From Lates calcarifer (taxonomy: Eukaryota > Chordata > Actinopteri > Centropomidae), in the NCBI RefSeq assembly GCF_001640805.2, contig NC_066836.1:1387798-1451797 (forward strand): a DNA stretch of 64,000 nucleotides, written 5' to 3'. The translations under genes were made by a program, and so were the position numbers. The notes under the pieces are model-generated. The model worked only from the letters and a program-made list of their open reading frames with translations. It ran no database searches and had not been told where the DNA came from. Below are positions 53,450 through 64,000 of this stretch, piece after piece; the stretch's first letter is position 1; the number at the start of each line of letters is the position of its first letter.

Positions 53450-54298
53450 TAGGGGTGTAACAATGCACTGTGACACGATGCATCGCGATTCAGAAAACGT
53501 GACAATACACATTGTGAAGGTGAAAACTGTATCGTGATGTGACTGATAAAGTGAGCACTGTGTCCTCAAGTAATCCTTTACACTAATCAGTGGACTGAGT
53601 GACTGTAGAGAGTCAACAGTTAATATTTTTCAGACTCATCATCTGTAACAGCTGTAATTCTCGGCTGTTTGACAGGTTTATTCCACGTTTCATTTCTGCA
53701 GTAAAGACATCAGGAGACGCAGTTAGCTCGTTTTCACTCGTCACAGCAGATCATGTTACAGCAGCTTCACAAACTGAACTAACCAAAGACTTTTAGGGCT
53801 GATTCACTCTGAAAAACTCACTATACAGGGACCAACAACACTTACTAGCTTAGCAACATAATTAGGCTAAACTATCCACAACGCAACACTGTAAAATACC
53901 ATAGTTACACAAATACTCGTTATATTCAAAAAGAATATTGGTTGTACTAAATGGAAATGTAATTGTACCAAGGGATAAAAACTGATTTATATTACCACCA
54001 ACACAGTATCCTCTCTTGTGCATTGTTGTCTGCAGAATAATAGAAAGATTTTATTTTTACATCTGAACTGGAATTTAGCTACAATAAGGACTGAGTTTTT
54101 GTGGCACCAAGAGATTTGAGAGAATTTTATTTTATTTTTGCAGTTTACACTAAGAAGAAATAAATAAGAATTCCAAGATATTAAGTTGTTTTCATACTTT
54201 CTTCATATATCCTTAAATGTATTGTGAGTGTATCGAATCGTGAGCCGTGTATTGAGTATCAAACTAAATCGTGTATTGATTGACTCGTTACACCCCTA
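53450..54298. mobile_element. hAT-type MITE
   Basis: Terminal inverted repeats TAGGGGTGTAAC (53450-53461) and GTTACACCCCTA (54287-54298) bound an 849-bp AT-rich, non-coding element. Subterminal words built from 'atcg'/'tcgtgtattg' recur at both ends, typical of non-autonomous fish hAT elements. I see no clean 8-bp target duplication. It sits in the inferred 5' intron of the GTPase gene. Confidence 0.8.
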
Positions 54299-55540
54299 CT
54301 AACACACACTTGCAGCAACCATAACAGTGCACCACTGTGTTACTTGCAGTGACTTGCAGTGCAACAGCTGCTCTGGTGATAAATGATAAAATACACTTTC
54401 CACAGATAATGGCAGGTGATCCAGATTTTTCAATCAATCTGTAAACTGATTGATCATTGGTGGTTTTCTCCCACACATGTAAAATAATCTCATATGATGT
54501 CTATTCTGTGAATAATTTAATCTGCACAATTCAGTGTAAATGTCATTTAAATATCAACTATACAGTGTTTTGACATGGGGTTATATTATTATTTTTATTT
54601 TATCATCATGTTATTTTATTCTACTTTATTTGTACAAATGGAGCACTGTAATGCAACAATTTCCCACTAAGGATGAATAAGGGATCCGGATTCCTCTGGT
54701 AAAAATGGTAAAGAATGAATTACAACAAACCTTTGTTGGTTCCTCTCAGTCCAGTCGTCGGGTTTAGGATCCAGCAGCTGTTGTGGTTTCAGAGTGCTGC
54801 TGAGGATTTAAATCAAACACCTAAAATAAAAACAGAGCAACATGCCTTTAAAAAACAGCTGTGTTTATGGTTCAGTAATTCTGTTAAAATACCTCATTTG
54901 TCTTAATGATCATTATGATCAACATTACTCCATTGATCATTTACCTTAAAGGTCATCTGTTAGGTGCTGCAGAGGAACACGTCACTGTGGAAGTCCAGTG
55001 TCCAAAGTCTGACGTTTCCTTGATGTTTTCTGCAAATTTGATCAGTCTGTAAAACAGGGCATCAGATTTTCTTTTTATATATAAGTTAATCTTTTATTAA
55101 CAGATAGTAACGTACTCAGTAATGATCTAGCATGACTTTGAGTAAGAGCTTATGTGAAAATAAAGTGTAGTTTAGTAAAATACTGCCAGCTGTCAGCCTC
55201 CTATGGGAAACCTGAGACACACTAAAAGAAATAATACTCTATTGTTATATTTATATTATTGTTATATTTTGTCAAACAATAAGTAGACTCAAGTGATTCC
55301 TCTTTTTACATTAAAAATCAACTATGTGGAGCAGAATGTAAAAAAACAAAAAAAATTTAAAACATTTCAACAAAACTCAAATTTGATCATCAATTAGAGC
55401 AGAGTGTATTGCTGAACATGTCTGAGAAACATGTATACTTGAAATACTAACAATCACACAGCTTTGTTAATGTCAATGTAATATTCAAAACAACATATAG
55501 CCAGAGTTAAACTAACAGCTCAGTGAGTTCAGCAGCTTAC

Positions 55541-55597
55541 CTCAGTCTGACTCTGATCAGGAGGATGAGTTCAGTTACTCTGTAGATCCTTTATATA
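55541..55597 (-). promoter_or_regulatory. TATA promoter and untranslated exon of the leftward GTPase gene
   Basis: On the minus strand TATATAAA (55597-55590) is followed after about 30 bp by a short exon ending in GACTGAG|GTAAGC (exon end 55541). An ISRE lies about 95 bp upstream. The splice to the coding exon (acceptor near 53263) is inferred. Confidence 0.55.
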
Positions 55598-55646
55598 CAG
55601 TGTAAACCACAGGGCTGGGACAAACAGGGACAGAGACCAGATTCAT

Positions 55647-55709
55647 GACTTTACAGTACGTGAGACCATTTCTCAGAATTACTTTGTAATCTTGAAAGTG
55701 AAAGAAAAG
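55647..55709 (-). promoter_or_regulatory. ISRE-containing module, copy 1
   Basis: Module 'gactttacag..tgagaccatttctcagaa..cttGAAAGTGAAAGAAAAG'. The core 55694-55709 contains two GAAANN repeats followed by AAAG, matching the IRF/ISGF3 interferon-stimulated response element. It is the nearest such element upstream of the leftward GTPase TATA box. Confidence 0.65.
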
Positions 55710-56036
55710 TTGTTTTTTGCACACCCTAATCATAACTGCAATAAAACTCAATGCTCTCATGATTTAAACCAGTTTAGCACAGTACCACAGACAGAGCAGT
55801 ATCTTATCATCAACTGTGTCGAATGCAACACTGAGGTCCAAGAATACTTGAACCAAGTATCAAGATCCAGACTGAAAAACATTAAGAAAATGTTTTGTGC
55901 CAAGAAAACCTTCATTTGTTGAAAAACAACCTTTTCAATGATCTGTCCTAAAAAACAAAGGTTAGATCTGATCCTATAATTATTTATTACTGAGGCATCC
56001 AGACTAGATAAAAAACAAGAGGTTAAGTTGGATGGC

Positions 56037-56240
56037 ACAGTGGTGCAGTGGTTAGCACTGTCGACTCACAGCGAGAAGGTTCCGGGTTTGAGTTTTCTGT
56101 GTGAGTTTGCATGTTTGCATGTTCTCTGACTCTAAATTGCCTGTAGGCATAAATGTGAGTGTGAATAGTTGTTTGTCTATGTCTCTCCCCCTGCGACCTC
56201 TATGAATAAGTGGTTTGGATGATGGATGGATGGATGGTTT
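56037..56240 (+). mobile_element. tRNA-derived SINE, internally truncated
   Basis: Head cacagtggtgcagtggttag is followed by a B-box-like GGTTCCGGGTTTGAG. The body contains 'tctaaattgcctgtaggcat' and the tail is ggatgatggatggatggatgg. This is the familiar fish SINE layout, with a gap in the middle of the body. Confidence 0.85.
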
Positions 56241-56371
56241 GATAACTTTGGTGTTCAGGTCTCTTGGAAAAAGGATGGATTCTCTGTTGTACGCCTGATG
56301 CTGTACAGTTAAAAACATCTTTGAAGAAGCTTGAAGACCGAGTGTCAAGGCAGAAGGTAGAGGGACTAAGG

Positions 56372-56830
56372 CAGGGGTCAGCAGCCATAGGCCCACGTGC
56401 TACCAGTGGCACAACAAGGAATTTTCATTGGCATGCAGGCGATGGTCTGCAACCCCTGTTTTTATATATATAGAAAATATTTAGGAGTCCTCTCCACTAT
56501 TGAACTGCCATTGGCCACGGCGCATCTTCTTTAGTTTGACTCATGGTAATGCCCCCCAGGGAGCTACTCAAATTTCCCCATGAGTAGTACAGTGCAGTAG
56601 CAGCAGTCGCACTGATGGCGAACCCCCGCCAGCCAAAAAGCAGACGCCAGTTTAGGCATTCCAGCCCTCATGGACAGAATCTGCGTTTGTTTATCAGAAG
56701 GACCGTGCTGTGTGCACATTGTGCTTCGAAAATGTTGTATGCCAAATTTGAGACAAAGCATGAAAAAAGTTTCAAAGACAAGACAGACATGGACGAATCA
56801 ATCAAACGTGTAGTGTCCAATTAGTTAATA
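56372..56830 (+). mobile_element. Decayed hAT transposon fragment with BED-finger-like remnant
   Basis: CAGGGGTCAGCAGCC at 56372-56386 looks like a Charlie-type hAT terminus (CAGGGGTCGGCAACC). A frame at 56615-56824 encodes a short piece with AKFETKHEKSFKDK, which recalls the H-x-TKH end of BED-type zinc fingers in hAT-derived proteins. The upstream Cys pair reads CAHC. No intact transposase is present. Confidence 0.5.
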
Positions 56831-57016
56831 CTTGGTTAATCCTTACCAAAAATTTTAAGATATGTAATGCACATCTTTTTTCTGAGTTTAGGTTTCATTA
56901 AAATATTACACATTTGTGCCACATTAGTTATGTGACATTCATGTCATGTGTGGTAGGCAGCACCAAGCAAGAAAAGCGGAAGTATATAAGGGAGTGTTGT
57001 AGATATAAGGCTGCCT

Positions 57017-57082
57017 GACTTAACAATAAATGAGACCATTTCTCAGAAGCCTTACTCTGCAGACTTGAAAGAGAAAGAAAAA
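57017..57082 (+). promoter_or_regulatory. ISRE-containing module, copy 2
   Basis: Direct repeat of the module at 55647-55709: 'gacttaacaa..tgagaccatttctcagaa..cttGAAAGAGAAAGAAAAA', with the ISRE core at 57067-57082. It lies about 170 bp upstream of the TATA box of the rightward stonustoxin-type gene. Confidence 0.65.
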
Positions 57083-57168
57083 TACTCATAACTGTAGATA
57101 AGATTCTTTTCCACAGCAGGCTGACTAAACACAACACAAAAACAAAGTTATTCTGCAGGTCATACTGT

Positions 57169-57177
57169 TTCTGGGAA
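57169..57177 (+). promoter_or_regulatory. STAT/GAS-like element
   Basis: TTCTGGGAA fits TTCNNNGAA and lies between the ISRE and the TATA box of the rightward gene, about 75 bp before the latter. Confidence 0.4.
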
Positions 57178-57249
57178 ATCAGCCTGTTTCTCCTCTGTGC
57201 CGCCTCCTGCTAATGAATAAACATGTGAGGGTGTTTCTCCCTCAGAGAG

Positions 57250-57303
57250 GATATAAAGTCTGAACCTACAGCTCTGCCTCAGAGGATCACACACACTTCA
57301 GCT
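57250..57303 (+). promoter_or_regulatory. TATA promoter and untranslated exon of the stonustoxin-type gene
   Basis: GATATAAAG (57250-57258) is followed by a short exon ending CTTCAGCT|GTAAGT (exon end 57303). It is likely spliced to the exon beginning at 58467 (acceptor CAACTCTAG), where the ATG lies seven bases in. Confidence 0.6.
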
Positions 57304-58473
57304 GTAAGTACACTAATGCTCCCTTTTATGATGTGTTGCAGGCACCAGTTGTGCTGTGTGTCTTTGCTGTGTAAACTTTGTCCTGTAGTTTCTGGTTGTT
57401 TAACCAAAGTCTGATGATGTGGTTTAAATGATACTTAATAAAGAATCCTGTGTGTAACAGAATGTCCCATAAATCCTCCTTTAAAAGTAGATGAAGAGTA
57501 AACAACAGAATCATTTCATCAAAGAAGTTTAGGAGTTGACCTTTTGCTTCATAACTTATTTTTATTTAGTATTTAACTGAACTGACAGATGTTTGTGCAG
57601 GGTAAAGGAGTAAAATAAAGCTGCATTTTTAGCCACATTAAGTGTTGTTCCAGAATTAGCAGTGTTAGCTGGTCAGTCCATGCAACTTTTTTGTCCAGAC
57701 TGAAAAAAATCTTAATATTCCTTTGATGTAAAATTTGATTTAAACCTGCAACACCTGCAAAACTGGAATTCCAATCAGCCTTAGCTGTAATGTATGTTTG
57801 TGAACAGCAAATGTTAGTATGCTAACACACTCAACCAAACATGATCATGTTAACATTATCATTGTGACCATGCTGCCATTAGCAGGTATTTTTGAACCTG
57901 GGTCTTATTTTCTTATGTTTTTGGCTGTAAATGATTGAAAATCTTTGGAATCTGTCCAGTCCTGATCACAGACAGTGTACCCAGTCACAACCAACAGCTG
58001 CTGCAATGTAATCCATTGAACAACTGACCATGTCAAAGTCCGTCCACTAAAGTTCTTGTTTTTGTCACTGACAGACTCAGATTGTTATTCTCAGTGTCTG
58101 ACAACACTATGATAGGATTCCTACAGAGACAGTTTGTTTGTGTTACTATGTGGTACTTTTACTTACATAAAGTATCTGATTACTTCTTCCACCACTGAAA
58201 GTCACACAGTAACACAGACACACTAACAGATGGAGGCAGTGGTATTCCAGCAGCTCCTGTGTTCTGCTCTGTAAAATCCCTGTTTTTGTTAATGGAGTCT
58301 GGTAGTGATGTGTAGTCATGTTTCTGGTTAAACATCATGGAGTTTCTACATTGCCAATTAACCATGATACTTTATCTTTTGCTGAAAAGCAAATGTTGGT
58401 CCAGACTTGACACAAAGTGACAGAAGACTAACAATTTGGATAAACTGTCTGTTTTTTCAACTCTAGATCAAGA

Positions 58474-61400
58474 ATGGATGTTGAAGTCAGCAGACCGTTA
58501 GAGGTGGCAGCACTTGGCCGGCCTTTTAGCCTTGGGATGCTGTATGACTGCCGCTCAGACTCACTCATCCCTGGTAAGGGATCATGCATTCAGTTACTGA
58601 TACTGAACCACACCAAAACATAAAAAATAAATATTCAGATTGGGAACTGATGAGAATAGATTTGAGATAGATTTGAACATCTCTCCCAGTGATAGTAAAA
58701 ACAAGAAGCATGTCTGTAAGACCCAGAGACAATGACAATGATCAATAACAACTGTTCTCTACTTGCCCCCTAAAAGTGCAGAATACCTTACAACCCTACA
58801 ACCTTACTGACCTGAGAAATGTTTACATTCATGAAGTGTCCAACACAACGACCAGTGAAAACTTAACCTGTTTTTAGCTCAGTTACAGGACCTTTCCCGT
58901 CACTAAGGTTCCTCGTAAAGAAACGTTTTGTTTACATTTAGATTTACTCACTAAAATGCACAGTGTGTACTCTTGAGGTCTAACAGATGTGTGTGTTTCC
59001 TTCATAAAACATTAGTGAAACAGATTTTTTTTAAGTGCTCTAGATCCATTATTGTTTACGTTTGTGTTTACAAGCTTACAATCCACATTCTTTCCTGCTT
59101 TGTTGGTGCATTGCAAGATATCTAGGCGTGTTACTACCACCTGTTATTCAGTAGAATAGTATAACTCTCTCCTCTCCTCTCTGCAGTTTCTGGCTTTGCA
59201 ATGTGCTGTTTGGGGGCCCCTAGTTTGCCAAACTATGATGGAGAGATTCCTAATCCCTTAGATGACCCATGAAGATGCCACAATCTATTACACCTCACAG
59301 TCATGATAACCTCTCATATTAAAATTAAACATCATAAGTTGAACCACTCAAGCAAGATAACTGATAGAATTATAATACAAGGAAAACAACAATCCTATAC
59401 ATGTCAGAAAATAAAACAGAAAATGAATAAATACATAAAGTGGGCCAAGCCCAAGATCAGCAGAAAATAAATTAGGCTATTACATACTTACTTAGATATC
59501 AATGTGCAAACAATAAAAACAAGAGAAAATTGTAAGAATACTACTAATGTTGGAGTAAGTTAAGAACTAGAACTTAATAAACACTAAATTTAAGCAATAC
59601 TAAAGTAATGTTAAATGGCAAATATCTGAGAAACAACTTCCACTGGACAATGACATAACAGACATCTGCACAACAACACCACCCCCACCCCCCTGCTATA
59701 ATCTGACAAAACAGGTCTGATGTTTGTGTGGTTGTTGAGGTTTAATGAAGCCAGACAACGAAAAGATATCCTGGGTATGTTGAACTTGCTTCATACAGGC
59801 CTCAGATAAACTGGCGATTGTATTTTGGTTGGTTAGCTACCGTATTGATAGACAGCTGCTCATGCTCACAGCTGACGAGGACTAGCCAATCACAGCAGAG
59901 TAGGGCGGGAGCTGCTGCATGACTTGCAAATACTTAACATTAAGCAGCTGAGACCCCCAGAGGGTGTTCAAGCAAGCCAGTCACACTCCCATCTAACCTG
60001 GCTGAAGGAAAGTGACCATGACAGATATCCATTATGGATTAATTCATTAACGAACCCCTTACAAATGCAATGGTACGCGGTTTTTCTATGCAACTTAGCT
60101 AGCGACTATGAATGTTTTCAGGAATTACTTAGAAACTTTGTTATTCAAGATGACGAATTTATTGAGGCACTTTAAGAAGGTAAAGGGGAAAGAAATTAGA
60201 CTATCACAGGTAAACTGGCTAGCTCACAATACCATCCACCATAGATTCCCCAAATAGCCAAAATTGCTAGCCAGCTGTGTTTTTTATTAGAACTTTTGCT
60301 AGCAAAGATTGCTGTTTACCACACTTACATCCACATTTTTATTTCAAACTTAATTTAGTAATTTGTTATGATTTTTGTGTAATAGGTCAATGTCTACACT
60401 TGTGTTCAGTTAGCTAATTAAATTTCCATATCTCTTCCCCACTGACCAGAGAGAGAGAGTGCATGTGAATCAAACTTTGTGCCTGTTATTAGCTTAGTGT
60501 ATGTCTAATATTGAAAAGTTGTGAGTATTTGCCTAAGTGGAATCCCAGGGTGGTATAGTGAGGCTATATCCTTAAATCTTAGACCTAAGGTCCTGCTCCT
60601 TTCGAGTGTTAGCACCTGCATACTTTTTTAACCATGATGGTGAATTGAGTTCAAATATGTGCCCGTGATTTAGTGCGCATTCATGCGATTAAGCCCCCGG
60701 CATCAAAATCTTACTCCAGCCAGGTACCCAAAGTCGGCAACCCTGGCTTTGACACATTCAAGTTAGCAGAAGCTGAGCCAAATTATGTCTAGCGGGTAGT
60801 TGCTTCGCCTCCGCCATAATGTCTGTACTAAGAATGCAGATCTGGCCTCATCTTAAGCTTGGTTTATACTCCTGTATAGGATCGACTCAGAGCAAACACA
60901 AGTGGCCTCCGCCCTTGTGAGCATTCATACTTGCAATGAAACTGCCAGAACATTAGGGGGTACGTCATGTGGGAGTTGGAACTAAATGTTGGAACAACAG
61001 TTATTTCTACTGAAATTACAGCGACACAGAAAATAGAAAAGACGTTGGGGGAGATTATTTGTATGACCATTGAACTAGTTGAGGCAGACGGGAGCGTGAG
61101 TTTTCTGTGTGTCCAAGAATCTGATTTAGTTTCATTGTCATTTATTTGTGGTGTTTTTCCCCTGGTCTAACAGTCTCTCCAATGTTACCAGTTCTAGCCA
61201 GCTGTTTTGAAATGTGATGGTGAGACAGTAGCTAGGAGTTATATGGTGGACAGATGTCCACCCACCCACAGCCAGCACTTAAATCAGCCAATGCCACCAG
61301 CTTCTTGTCAGATTGTCTGCTTATGTCAACGTGTGTGTGTTTCCCTGTGTACCTGCCACCTGCTACCGCCTTGGATCCTCCCTGCCTGTGCTGCTACACC

Positions 61401-64000
61401 TCACCAACAATATTTTTGGCTTTCCATTACTTTAATATCTTGTTAGTTATTGGCTGTTATAAATGCTGATACCAGTTTATTTGCCATTTGCCATTAGCCA
61501 TTAGCGTGAATTGGCCTGCCAATGCATCGGTCAGACTCTAGTGCCTAGAGTTAGCAAGTCCAGTACATTTTCTGCATAATTTAATGTAAGTATTGTTTTT
61601 TTCTGCAACAGATTAGCAACATCTTTAAGGAAGGATCAGAGGAAGCAAGATTTTACTTTCAATATGATACAGAGTGTTTCTTAGAAAAAAGAAGGGAGTC
61701 AGAGAGTTTTGTTGCTTTCAGTCTTAGTATTTCTGTGTCTGCCTCTTACTGCAATAAAAGGCAGTTTAACTTCTCTTCTCTTCTCTTTGGTAGGAATGAC
61801 ACTGTGGGACCATAATGACCTGAAAAACGATTTAAGAGAAAGGCCACAACCTAATAGTGCCTTTGAGATAGTTGCATCTGAATCAATTGAGGACAAATCT
61901 TCAGCACTTAATGTTGAAGCATCACTGAAGGCAAGTTTCTTGGGTGGACTGGTAGAAGTGGAAGGATCAGCCAAATACCTGAATGATCATAAGACATCCA
62001 AAAATCAGGCCAGGGTTACACTGAAGTACAAGGCTACCACACATGTCCAGGAACTGTCAATGAATCATCTTGGAAGAGGCAACGTGAAACATCCGTACGT
62101 TTTTGATCAGGGAATAGCAACACATGTAGTCACAGCTGTTCTTTATGGGGCACAAGCTTTCTTTGTCTTTGACCGTGAGGTGTCAGAAAAGGAAGATCAT
62201 CAAGACATTCAGGGGAACTTGAAAGTGATGATCAAGAAGATCCCACTCCTCTCTATAGAGGGTGAAGGTTCCCTGAAAATGGAAGACAAGGACAGAGCAA
62301 ATGCTGAGAAATTCTCCTGCAGATTCTATGGAGACTTTTCTCTTCAGAAACCTCCAACATCCTTTCAGGATGCAGTACAAGTCTACCAGAGCCTGCCAAC
62401 ATTACTGGGAGCCAATGGAGAAAATGCTGTACCAATGAAGGTCTGGCTGTTGCCCCTGACAGTTTTAGATTCTTCTGCCGCTCAACTTGTTCGTCAGATA
62501 AGTACAAGATTAGTTCAGGAGGCACAGAGTGTCCTGGAGGACTTCAGTGAGCTGGAAATGAGGTGCAACGATGCAATGAGAACAACCACTGCACAGCAGT
62601 TCCCACAGATTGGCAACAAACTTAAACGTTTTAAAGAAATGTGCTCTGAGTTCAGACTGGAGTTTCAACAAAACTTGGCAAAGAAGCTTCCATCAATCCG
62701 AGGAGGAGGTGAAGAGGAGGCTGTGCTCACAGAGATACTGATGAAGAGACGTTCTTCTCCTTTCAACAACAAAAGCCTGAACGAGTGGATGGACTGTAAA
62801 GAGAGAGAAATCTACACAGTAATGTCTTTCACCAACAAGATGAAAAACACAGAGATCATCCCATCTCAGAGTCATTTGTACAAGGAAATTCTCAGTGCAG
62901 AGCATGCTGTGTGTTTTGTGTTCACCTCACTGGGAAGTGCTGAACCGTACCTCTCAGCTTTATCAAACTACTTAAGAGGAGCAACCAAACCAGACGACCC
63001 TCAAGATCCATATACTCATGATGTAGAGAGGGAACAGTGGTACCTTTCAAATGAAGTACATGATACACTGCTGAGTAAAACAAAGCTGTTCATTGACTAT
63101 GCTGAGGCCAACAAGGAGAACAAGAACATAAAGTTCCTGACAGTGGGTTTGACAGATGAGAAACAGAAAGGTTCAAGCATCCACCTTTATAAAGACGGAT
63201 TTTCTGTCAGTGAGAACTTTGAACCACCTTCAAAGCCTGAAACTGTCACAGTAAGAGACATAAACCACAACAGTGTGACACTGAAGATTTCTCCACCCAG
63301 ATTTGGAGCAGAGAACATCACCTCCTACTGTGTTGAGTCCTGTGTCAGTGGAGAGGATGGATGGCAACAGAAGACAGAGTCAAAGACTGAAGAAGTCACA
63401 GTGAGTGATCTGAGTCCTAACACAGAGTATGTGTTCAGATGCAGAGCAGTGACCTCAGTAGGTGTTGGACCATCCAATCAAGTCAGTGGTTCCATTAAAA
63501 CACTGCCTTGCAGCCCTCCTGGAAAACCTCAAGTTGAACCACAGTCAGCTGAGGTATCAGTTAGCTGGGAGAAACCTTCTGAGGTTGGACCAGACGTCCA
63601 GGTTTTGAGCTACATCGTGGAGTACGCCCAAAGAGACGATAAGGTGAAAGAAGAAGATCTCCAATGGAAACAGATGTTGTCGAGAGCTGAAAAGGTGATA
63701 ATTTCAGGACTCCAGTCAGAGACTGAATATGTTGTCAGGGTCAGATGTGGTTGTGGTGTAGCTGGAAGAAGCAAGGAAATCACTGTTAATGTCTGCACAA
63801 GAAGACGTGAGTTTGCTCGCCTTGCAGAATATCTGAAACATATTAGCAAGAGGATACACTGTGAATCCCCCTCACTTTACAAACTGCCACTGGAAGAAGA
63901 AGATATGGACATAGATGGATGCAGGAAGTTCCACTTTGGCAAAGAAAGCATGAGGCAGAATCATACTATCATGCTTCTTGGAGCGACTGGATCAGGAAAG
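58474..64000 (+). CDS. Stonustoxin-type MACPF-like/FN3/GTPase fusion protein (3' end outside window)
   Basis: Coding exons 58474-58573 and 61794 to beyond 64000; 769 residues are visible with no stop or frameshift. Modules in order (approximate residues): stonustoxin/verrucotoxin N-terminal MACPF-like fold (1-235, opening VAALGRPFSLGMLYDCRSD), helical FAT-like region (236-353), thioredoxin-like domain (356-503), two fibronectin III domains (511-606, 606-702), a linker with GCRKFHFGKES, and the first P-loop residues GATGSGK (763-769) at the window edge. Classical fish stonustoxin subunits end in PRY-SPRY; here FN3 domains and a GTPase take that place. No signal peptide is seen, as is usual for the family. 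Many non-venomous fish carry such genes, so a venom role is not implied. Given the ISRE/GAS promoter, an intracellular innate defence role is my inference. It is divergent from, and shares its GTPase segment with, the gene at 51565-53250. Confidence 0.85.
58574..61793 (+). other. First coding intron of the stonustoxin-type gene
   Basis: A 3.2-kb intron (donor G|GTAAGG, acceptor TTTGGTAG) that is AT-rich. It has a chance 83-codon frame at 59924 and a possible transposon remnant starting near 60856 ('aagcttggtttatactcctg', like PIF/Harbinger-type ends). No gene is recognised. Confidence 0.5.

Noticed and set aside
53247..53483. Minus-strand frame just upstream of the GTPase start
   Set aside because: Overlaps the GTPase start in another frame and has no similarity to stonustoxin-type or GTPase sequence; probably 5' UTR/intron.
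59924..60175. 83-codon frame in the intron of the stonustoxin-type gene
   Set aside because: No recognisable domain, does not join the flanking exons in phase, and lies in AT-rich intron sequence. The stonustoxin exons splice cleanly without it.

Overview
The window is nuclear DNA of a bony fish, probably a percomorph teleost. The reasons are split vertebrate genes with GT-AG introns, long (GT/CA)n tracts, tRNA-derived SINE and hAT/MITE remnants, and fish-specific gene types (TRIM35-like intronless genes, a stonustoxin-family/GTPase fusion). No species can be named from the sequence alone. Gene models were built by hand from reading frames, splice sites and phase; each complete model closes in frame.

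Left part (1-20.6 kb): dusp28 (+, two coding exons), a vitamin K-dependent protein C-type zymogen (proc, -, eight coding exons), about 5 kb without a recognisable gene, then a secreted collagen/C1q protein resembling otolin (+). Middle (20.6-40.7 kb): rod-type arrestin sag (-, 15 coding exons including 10-nt and 15-nt microexons). One 5.85-kb sag intron holds two complete intronless TRIM E3 ligase genes on the same strand. A five-exon claudin (-) of the claudin-15/-10 type follows. Right part (43.9-64 kb): a class II cytokine receptor gene best matched to il20rb (+, seven exons), then two divergently transcribed genes that share a P-loop GTPase domain. The leftward one is a short GTPase/Cys-rich protein. 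The rightward one begins with a stonustoxin-type MACPF-like module, continues through helical, thioredoxin-like and two fibronectin III modules, and runs into a GTPase P-loop where the window ends.

The most interesting signal is this divergent GTPase pair. Near each gene's TATA box lies a copy of the same roughly 60-bp module ending in a strong ISRE-like GAAANNGAAANNAAA element, and the rightward copy has a STAT-type TTCNNNGAA downstream. The two modules are direct repeats about 1.37 kb apart, separated by a truncated SINE and a decayed hAT fragment. I infer that both genes are interferon-responsive effectors and that their control region was duplicated and then split by transposon insertions. 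With the TRIM pair and il20rb, the right two thirds of the window is rich in immunity genes placed among retinal, haemostatic and epithelial genes.
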